Source: Pedobacter yulinensis
GTDB lineage: Bacteria; Bacteroidota; Bacteroidia; Sphingobacteriales; Sphingobacteriaceae
Direction of reading: 5' to 3'
Assembly (NCBI RefSeq): GCF_003029735.1
Contig: NZ_KZ686269.1
Span: forward strand, 372,001 to 436,000
Length of the DNA: 64,000 nt
A program made the translations under genes and the position numbers. The notes below the pieces were generated by a model. That model was not told the DNA's origin. It ran no database searches and saw nothing but the letters and a program-made list of their open reading frames with translations. Below are positions 58,596 to 64,000 of this stretch, one piece after another (within the stretch, counting starts at the first letter, position 1; every line of letters starts with the position of its first letter).

Positions 58596-59174
58596 ATGGC
58601 CTATTTAGAACCCAATGTGAAAAACATTCTTTTTTTTGGCGATAGCCTGACAGCCGGTTACGGCCTTGTCCACCCAGCGACGCAATCTTTCCCCGCGCTT
58701 ATAAAATCTGAAGCCATACGCGAGGGCCTGGACTGCAGCATAATCAATGCCGGGCTGAGCGGCGACACGACGGCGGGCGCCCTGCTGCGGCTTGACACAT
58801 TTTTGCGTAAACCGGTCGATATTTTTGTGCTGGGGCTGGGCGCAAACGACATGATCAGGGGGTACGATCCCAGCAAAACCCGTCAGAATCTTGTGGAGCT
58901 GATTACCCGGGCCGAGGGTGCCAATAAAGCCCTGAAAACACTACTGCTTGGCATGGAATTGCCGCCCTGGGTTCCCGAATCGCTGGCCGGCGGTTTCCGC
59001 GAAGTGTACCGGGAGGTTGCTGCAATCAAGCAGGCTGAGCTCGTACCATTCCTGCTGCAGGATGTGGTCGGTCACCGCGAACTGAACCTGCCAGATGGTC
59101 TTCATCCGAACGCAGCCGGTTACAGGGTCATCGCCGCCACTGTCTGGAAAAAGCTTAAACCCATGCTGAAGTAG
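58596..59174 (+). CDS. GDSL-type arylesterase / lysophospholipase (TesA-like)
   Basis: The 192-residue hydrolase shows the four SGNH blocks: FFGDSLTAGYGL (Ser), AGLSGDTTAG (Gly), LGLGANDMIRG (Asn) and DGLHPNAAGY (Asp-His). Members cleave short esters or thioesters. Unlike periplasmic TesA it has no visible signal peptide, so it probably acts in the cytoplasm. It starts 3 bp after ligD. Confidence 0.88.
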   Translation: MAYLEPNVKNILFFGDSLTAGYGLVHPATQSFPALIKSEAIREGLDCSIINAGLSGDTTAGALLRLDTFLRKPVDIFVLGLGANDMIRGYDPSKTRQNLVELITRAEGANKALKTLLLGMELPPWVPESLAGGFREVYREVAAIKQAELVPFLLQDVVGHRELNLPDGLHPNAAGYRVIAATVWKKLKPMLK

Positions 59175-59289
59175 GGGGGCGAACGGATTTATCATCGCTG
59201 TTTTTTGAGGTTTTGAAAACTTCATGGCTCCTGGCCCTGTTGCAGAGAGAGGTATGGCAATGCAGCGCTGTACCTGTAAACCTAAGATT

Positions 59290-60447
59290 ATGAAAGCAGC
59301 CGTTTTTCACAAACCTGGTCAGATCAGTTGCGATACCGTAGAAGATCCGAAAATTGAAAATCCACGGGATATTATCCTCAAAGTTACCTCAACAGCTATT
59401 TGTGGTTCAGACCTGCATATCCTGAGCGGGGCAGTACCGCAGAAATCGCCCATGATTATGGGGCACGAATTTATGGGTATTGTTGCAGAAACGGGATCGG
59501 GCGTGAGCAATTTAAAGGTTGGCGACCGGGTGGTCGTTCCGTTTCCGATTGCATGCGGCCAATGTTTCTTCTGCCAGCATGGCGCTTCGCCGGCCTGTGA
59601 AAATTCCAACCACAAACATTATGGGCCTGACGGCGGATTGATGGACGAAAAAGGCGCCGCGCTTTTCGGGTATACAGACCTGTATGGCGGTTATTCCGGC
59701 GGCCAGGCAGAATATGTCCGCGTGCCTTACGGCGATGTAAGCCCACGGATCATTCCTGACAGCATCAGCGATGAGCAGGCGCTGTTCCTCACCGATATCT
59801 TTCCAACCGGCTGGTCGGCCATAGACTGGGCACAGATGAAGGGCGGCGAAGTGGTCGCCGTATTTGGTTCGGGCCCCGTTGGGCTGATGGCGCAAAAAGC
59901 CGCCTGGATCAATGGCGCAAGCCGCGTCATTGCCATTGACCCGCTCGATTACCGGCTGAAAAAAGCGCAGGAGGTGAACCAGGCTGATATTTTGAATCCA
60001 AATGACGTTGACGTGGTAGAAGCCATCCGCGAAATGACCGGCGGCCGCGGAGCGGATGTCTGCGTGGATGCAGTTGGCTTCGAGCCTGAGCGCTCGTTTA
60101 TGGACAAGGTCAAAGCCACCGTCAATTTCGAAAAAGGCAGCATTAAAGTGCTCGAAACGTGTTTCCGCGCCGTGCGCCGTATGGGTACAGTATCCATTAT
60201 GGGCGTGTACGGCAGTCCTTATGACAATTTTCCGCTGCACCGAATTTTTGATAAGGGGATTACCATTAAACAGGGACAGGCCCCGGTACTAAACTATATA
60301 GACCACCTGATCTCGCTGGTGGTAGAAGGGCGGGTTACGCTCGACGACATCATTACGCACACACTGCCGCTCACCGAAGTGGCCACGGGTTATAAATTAT
60401 TTAACGAAAAACAGGATGACTGTGTCAAGGTCGTCCTAAAACCATGA
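59290..60447 (+). CDS. zinc-dependent alcohol dehydrogenase (MDR family), second copy
   Basis: The 385-residue enzyme resembles the one at 25821: zinc ligands in AICGSDLHILSG and IMGHEFMG, structural zinc loop CGQCFFCQHGASPAC, Rossmann motif GSGPVGLMAQKAA, and GGRGADVCVDAVGFEPE. It oxidises an alcohol or aldehyde with NAD(P). The start at MKAAVFHKP matches family members; the longer frame from 59224 is unlikely. It overlaps the SDR gene by 4 bp. Confidence 0.9.
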   Translation: MKAAVFHKPGQISCDTVEDPKIENPRDIILKVTSTAICGSDLHILSGAVPQKSPMIMGHEFMGIVAETGSGVSNLKVGDRVVVPFPIACGQCFFCQHGASPACENSNHKHYGPDGGLMDEKGAALFGYTDLYGGYSGGQAEYVRVPYGDVSPRIIPDSISDEQALFLTDIFPTGWSAIDWAQMKGGEVVAVFGSGPVGLMAQKAAWINGASRVIAIDPLDYRLKKAQEVNQADILNPNDVDVVEAIREMTGGRGADVCVDAVGFEPERSFMDKVKATVNFEKGSIKVLETCFRAVRRMGTVSIMGVYGSPYDNFPLHRIFDKGITIKQGQAPVLNYIDHLISLVVEGRVTLDDIITHTLPLTEVATGYKLFNEKQDDCVKVVLKP

Positions 60448-61259
60448 ATGTTATGAAACCAACAGTGGACTATGCGCTGGTTACCGGCGCCACTTCAGGA
60501 ATAGGCTATGAGCTGGCCAAACTCCTGGCCCGAGACGGGCATAACCTGATCCTGACTGCAAGGAATGAAGCCGATCTGGAGCGTGTCAAAACAGAATTTG
60601 AATCTTTCGGCGTGGCGGTGCAGAACTTTCCGGCCGACCTCTCTGTAAAGGGAAATGCTGCCGATCTGTGCAACCGCATCCGGGAGCAGGGGCTGAATGT
60701 ATCGGTCCTGGTTAACGATGCAGGCCAGGGTTTATACGGCCAATTCAAAGATACAGACCTGGAACGCGAACTGGCCATGATTGAGCTTAACATCTCATCG
60801 CTGGTTGTGCTGACGAAATTTTTTCTCCGCGAAATGCTCCAGGCCGAAGGCGGCAGAATTCTTAACCTTGCATCGATAGCAAGTAAACTGCCTGGTCCCT
60901 GGCAATCGGTTTACCATGGCACCAAAGCATTTGTCCTCTCGTTCAGCGAAGCCATCAGGGAAGAACTGAAGGGCACCGGGGTAACGGTAACGGCCCTGAT
61001 GCCAGGACCTACAGATACGGCCTTTTTTGAACAGGCAGAAATGCTCGACAGCAAAATGCTTCAGGATGAAAGTGCTTTGTCTGACGCCGCCGATGTCGCA
61101 AAAGACGGCTACGAGGCAATGATGGCAGGCAAAGACAAAGTCATTTCGGGCCTCAAAAATAAGATGCAGGTGGGCATGTCTAACTTCATGCCTGACAGCA
61201 CCGTGGCCCATGCCATGAATGAACAGCAAAAACCGGTAGAAAGAAAAGACGACAAATAA
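60444..61259 (+). CDS. SDR-family oxidoreductase
   Basis: The 271-residue protein has TGATSGIGYELAKLLARDG, NDAGQGLYG (Asn-Asp-Ala-Gly), LNLASIAS (Ser) and the active-site SVYHGTKAF (Tyr-x3-Lys), as in the DltE/YqjQ-like branch. Its substrate is unknown. Overlap with the preceding dehydrogenase and a 32-bp gap to the next gene indicate one operon of redox enzymes. M4 (60453) is a possible alternative start. Confidence 0.88.
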   Translation: MNVMKPTVDYALVTGATSGIGYELAKLLARDGHNLILTARNEADLERVKTEFESFGVAVQNFPADLSVKGNAADLCNRIREQGLNVSVLVNDAGQGLYGQFKDTDLERELAMIELNISSLVVLTKFFLREMLQAEGGRILNLASIASKLPGPWQSVYHGTKAFVLSFSEAIREELKGTGVTVTALMPGPTDTAFFEQAEMLDSKMLQDESALSDAADVAKDGYEAMMAGKDKVISGLKNKMQVGMSNFMPDSTVAHAMNEQQKPVERKDDK

Positions 61260-61291
61260 GGTCTTTTTTAACGCCTAACCAAAACATCAAC

Positions 61292-62833
61292 ATGACAGAC
61301 AACACAAACAGCAAGACCCCCCGCGATGGCAGCCGTGTCAGCGCCTGGCAAACGACCGGCGTTCCTGAAGTACCGGCTGTTTCCAGCATTGCCGGACACT
61401 ACGATGTGATCGTTGCCGGCGCAGGTCTTTCAGGAATGACAACTGCGCTGCTGCTGCAGCAGCAGGGAAAAAAATGCCTGGTACTCGAAGCTGCAAGCCC
61501 GGGGTTCGGTACCACGGGCGGCACCACCGCACACCTCAATAATTTTTTCGATGCGACCTATCCCGAAGTAGAATCTGATTTTGGTGAAGAGGCTGCAGCC
61601 CTGTTGGCCCGTTCGGGAAACGAAGCTATGGATCAAATCAAAACGCTGTCTGCCCGGTACGGCATTGATTGTGATTTTGAGCATAAAGACGCCTTTCTGT
61701 TCTCGCAGGATGAGCAGGAAACCAAAGAACTCGACCAAATGCTCGCCGCTTCGCAGCGTGCCGGTGTCATCGTGGAAGAGGCCGCCGGAAACGGGACGGT
61801 CATTCCGTTTGAGCGGGCCATCCGTTATGAGAACCAGGCGCAGTTCCATCCATTAAAATACCTGGCGGGCCTGGTGCGTGCTTACCAGGAACTTGGAGGA
61901 GAGCTTGCGAACGGAAAACTGGTAACCGGCACGGAGGTTAAAGATGAAAAAGTCCTGGTCAGCTGTGGTGAGGAAACCTATGGGTGCAGCCACTTTGTGT
62001 ACGCCACCCACCTGCCGCCCGGCATAAACCAGTTTAGCTTTAAATGTGCGCCTTACCGCAGCTACGTTATTGGGGTTACGCTCACAGATGGTAACTATCC
62101 TGAGGCGCTGATCTATGACATGAAGGAGCCCTATCATTACCTGCGCACGCATGAAATAGATGGTCAGAAGTACCTGATCGCCGGCGGCGAGGACCATAAG
62201 ACCGGCCATGGCGACCCGGAACAGTCGCTGGCTACCTTGCGTGATTATGTAGCTGAACACTTCCGCATCGGCCAGATAGCCTTCAGCTGGTCATCTCAAT
62301 ATTATGTATCTGTTGACGGACTTCCGTACATCGGCGCTATGCCGGGGTCGGGCGACCGCATCTTTACAGGAACAGGCTTTAATGGCAACGGCATGATCTT
62401 CGGTACATTGACGGGGATGATTGTCAGCGACCTGATTCTTGGCAAGCAAAACCCGTATGCAGCCCTGTTTGATCCCGGTCGCGTTAAACCTGTGGCCAGC
62501 TTTACTGAATTTGTGAAGGAACAGGCCGATGTGGCCTACCACTTCATCGCCGACCGCTTTCGTGCAGAAGACCTTCCGGAATTGGCAGACCTTGGTGTGA
62601 ACGAGGGTAAAGTGGTTTCTTACGATGGGAAAAAAATAGCCATTTACAAAGACGAAACCGGTAAGGTAACGGCCCTGAGTCCGACCTGTACGCACGCAGG
62701 CTGTATTGTAGATTTTAATCCGCTTGAGAAAACCTGGGACTGCCCCTGCCACGGAGGCCGGTATGATTTGCAGGGACGTGTCATTACCGGGCCCCCTCAG
62801 AAGGCATTGAAACAGATCGGCCTTGACAGCTGA
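61292..62833 (+). CDS. FAD-dependent oxidoreductase with C-terminal Rieske [2Fe-2S] domain
   Basis: The 513-residue protein has a DAO-type FAD domain (about 30-395: DVIVAGAGLSGMTTALLLQQ, GTTGGTTAHLNNFFD, GTGFNGNGMIFGTLTGMIVS) and a Rieske domain (about 420-513: CTHAGC-x13-CPCHGG). The Rieske cluster would pass electrons to or from the flavin. The real substrate is unknown; such fusions are common next to stress genes and in glycine-oxidase-like families. It ends the rightward redox operon and is followed by a strong terminator. Confidence 0.9.
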   Translation: MTDNTNSKTPRDGSRVSAWQTTGVPEVPAVSSIAGHYDVIVAGAGLSGMTTALLLQQQGKKCLVLEAASPGFGTTGGTTAHLNNFFDATYPEVESDFGEEAAALLARSGNEAMDQIKTLSARYGIDCDFEHKDAFLFSQDEQETKELDQMLAASQRAGVIVEEAAGNGTVIPFERAIRYENQAQFHPLKYLAGLVRAYQELGGELANGKLVTGTEVKDEKVLVSCGEETYGCSHFVYATHLPPGINQFSFKCAPYRSYVIGVTLTDGNYPEALIYDMKEPYHYLRTHEIDGQKYLIAGGEDHKTGHGDPEQSLATLRDYVAEHFRIGQIAFSWSSQYYVSVDGLPYIGAMPGSGDRIFTGTGFNGNGMIFGTLTGMIVSDLILGKQNPYAALFDPGRVKPVASFTEFVKEQADVAYHFIADRFRAEDLPELADLGVNEGKVVSYDGKKIAIYKDETGKVTALSPTCTHAGCIVDFNPLEKTWDCPCHGGRYDLQGRVITGPPQKALKQIGLDS

Positions 62834-62860
62834 TTGGCTCATCATATAAACTTTGTTATA

Positions 62861-62899
62861 ACCTAAAAACCACGCTGGCAGCCGGCGTGGTTTTTAGGT
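62861..62899. terminator. strong bidirectional terminator
   Basis: Fifteen-base perfect arms (ACCTAAAAACCACGC / GCGTGGTTTTTAGGT) around a 9-base loop. T-rich arms act on both strands. It stands between the Rieske gene and the convergent DUF4142 gene. Confidence 0.9.
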
Positions 62900-62995
62900 T
62901 TTATGGATGTGAACACGATCCGGGTTCTATATTGCAGACCAAATAAAACCCGGTGACCCCGGCATTTCAGGCCCAGCGGCAATGGCCCAACGGCA

Positions 62996-63029
62996 AAAAA
63001 AAACCGCCCCATACATGATGAGGCGGTTT
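62996..63029 (-). terminator. intrinsic terminator of the leftward DUF4142 gene
   Basis: On the minus strand AAACCGCC and GGCGGTTT pair over 8 bp around a 13-base loop and are followed by a T run (plus strand A run before 63001). It lies 17 bp after the gene. Confidence 0.8.
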
Positions 63030-63045
63030 GTTGCCGTATTACGGA

Positions 63046-63639
63046 TTATTTGTTTTTCATTGAATCCTGGATCTTTTTGATCATGTTCAGGTGTGCTTCC
63101 ACTGTGGTGCTGGTTTTTCCGGCAAAGGCCTTCAAATCAGCATCTTTTCCGTCTTTCGCTTCCTTCTGCATCAAGTCAAGCGTCATTTCATGTCCTTCTA
63201 CCATCGCATCCACGTACTTTTTGTCAAAATCAGTACCGGTAGCTTTGGTCAGGTCGGCTTGTTTTTCCTTGTGTTTTTCGTCAAGTGTTGCAGGCAGGGT
63301 AATATTTTTTGCCATTGCAAGCTTCTCCAGTTCAGCATTTGCCTTGCCATGGTCATTAACCATCATGTTTGCAAATTCCTTAATCTGCGCATTTGTGGAC
63401 TTCTCAAGGGCAAGTTTGCCGAATTCGACTTCAGCCATGCCGCTGGTTGCCGCTGCTGTAGCGAACTCTGCGTCGTCCTGAGGAGCTGCCATACCGCCGG
63501 TTTCAGCCGTGTTGCTGCTGGTGTCTTTTGCTTCGTTCAGACTGTCTGATGTTTCTTTGGCGTCTTTGCCTTCTGAGTTGCAGGCTGTGAAGGCCAGGCT
63601 CGCAGTGGCAATCATGCCGATGTACATTAATTTTTTCAT
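63046..63639 (-). CDS. DUF4142 ferritin-like lipoprotein
   Basis: The 197-residue protein has a lipoprotein signal (LMYIGMIATASLAFTAC), a disordered Asp/Ser/Thr/Glu-rich linker (about 22-60) and a DUF4142 domain (about 60-190: GMAEVEFGKLALEKSTNAQI, EFANMMVNDHGKANAELEKL, KKYVDAMVEGHEMTLDLMQK). Family members are periplasmic helical bundles with His/Glu-lined cores resembling ferritins; activity is unknown. It is related to the Tat-exported member at 21850. Confidence 0.85.
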   Translation of the reverse strand: MKKLMYIGMIATASLAFTACNSEGKDAKETSDSLNEAKDTSSNTAETGGMAAPQDDAEFATAAATSGMAEVEFGKLALEKSTNAQIKEFANMMVNDHGKANAELEKLAMAKNITLPATLDEKHKEKQADLTKATGTDFDKKYVDAMVEGHEMTLDLMQKEAKDGKDADLKAFAGKTSTTVEAHLNMIKKIQDSMKNK

Positions 63640-63747
63640 GATTAGGTAATTTTCTTAATCGAACAGCGCCAGGGCCCTGAATGTTTTATGTTATTTGCAG
63701 TTCTGTTGCGTTGGCCTGGCGGCAGGATGCTACAAGGCGATTGCGTG

Positions 63748-64000
63748 TTAAGGCTGTCCGCCGCCGCCGGCCGCCCCGTAGATTTGGCCATTTGCGTAGC
63801 TGGCATCATTGGCGGCCAGCTGCACATAAATGGAGGCAAGCTCGGCCGGTTGTCCGGGTCTGCCCAGCGGTGTATCGCCCCCAAACTGTTTCAGCTTTTC
63901 GGGTGTGGCGCCGCCGCTGACCTGCAGGGGTGTCCAGATTGGCCCGGGTGCTACGCCATTATCCCGAATGCCCTTGGGTCCCAGTTGTTTGGCAAGTGAA
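63748..64000 (-). CDS. SDR-family oxidoreductase, C-terminal part (runs off the window)
   Basis: The minus strand encodes SLAKQLGPKGIRDNGVAPGP, then PLGRPGQPAELASIYVQLAA, ASYANGQIYGAAGG and a stop at 63748-63750. This is the C-terminal third of a short-chain dehydrogenase of the YhdF/YghA type, where IRVN-APGP and SxI-G are conserved. The window ends before the catalytic Tyr-Lys. Asp replaces the usual Val in IRVNGVAPG. Confidence 0.8.
   Translation of the reverse strand, partial: SLAKQLGPKGIRDNGVAPGPIWTPLQVSGGATPEKLKQFGGDTPLGRPGQPAELASIYVQLAANDASYANGQIYGAAGGGGQP

Noticed and set aside
1..64000. tRNA, rRNA, CRISPR, IS elements or prophage
   Set aside because: None was recognised by eye on either strand; no transposase, integrase or regular repeat-spacer pattern.

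Overview
The window (64 kb, by eye a little above 50 percent GC) is chromosomal DNA of a member of the Bacteroidota. Evidence is the fused CcoN-CcoO oxidase subunit with a one-heme CcoP, DUF4142 and SPII lipoproteins, tightly overlapping genes, and promoters that look more like TTTG/TAnnTTTG than sigma-70. The genus cannot be read from the sequence; a free-living or soil/plant-associated aerobe of the Sphingobacteriales, Cytophagales or Chitinophagales type fits best. No rRNA, tRNA, CRISPR array, IS element or prophage was seen.

Layout. 1-3.3 kb: the end of an unknown gene, a TetR repressor with an ABC-F ATPase broken by a one-base frameshift, a large palindrome in the ABC-F promoter, and three small unknown genes. 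3.5-16.1 kb: a low-oxygen respiration locus. A leftward operon (D-LDH-like half protein, hemN, ccoI, ccoS, ccoNO, ccoQ, ccoP, ccoG, ccoH, a SafE/TauE-type membrane protein) diverges from a FixL-like PAS kinase and a receiver-CRP fusion that resembles FixJ and FixK in one chain. Three FNR-shaped boxes (CTGAY-N4-RTCAG) lie in or before this operon. 16.1-31 kb: many small stress-type genes: pncC, DUF6766, xth, a potassium channel, SDRs, DUF4142, short disordered acidic proteins, a DUF1264 lipoprotein, an alcohol dehydrogenase, and an ECF sigma factor followed by two DUF421 proteins. 31-38.6 kb: signalling (orphan response regulators, a CheB-CheR-PAS hybrid, a PAS kinase, a decayed kinase) and a secreted GH13 enzyme.

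39.2-49.1 kb: a carbohydrate locus. A rightward chain with overlapping genes encodes two glycosyltransferases (one fused to a GmhA-type isomerase), GmhB, HldE and a GT9 transferase: all steps from sedoheptulose 7-phosphate to ADP-D,D-heptose. A leftward chain encodes a carbamoyltransferase, a GT2 and a second GT9. The two chains converge and overlap by 95 bp. The product is probably a carbamoylated heptose-containing surface glycan. 49.4-64 kb: another orphan regulator, MgtC, GlgX, an iron-permease-like protein, LigD (no Ku in the window), an esterase, a second zinc alcohol dehydrogenase, an SDR, a FAD/Rieske oxidoreductase, a second DUF4142 lipoprotein and the end of a third SDR.

How it fits together: the first third is an oxygen-responsive respiration switch (heme-PAS kinase, receiver-CRP regulator, high-affinity cbb3 oxidase, oxygen-independent heme synthesis). 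The rest is mostly general stress survival, glycogen/trehalose-type carbohydrate metabolism and envelope building. The best candidates for something undescribed are the compact FixL/FixJ-K/cbb3 switch with its truncated dehydrogenase, and the heptose-carbamoyl glycan locus with its GT4-GmhA fusion.
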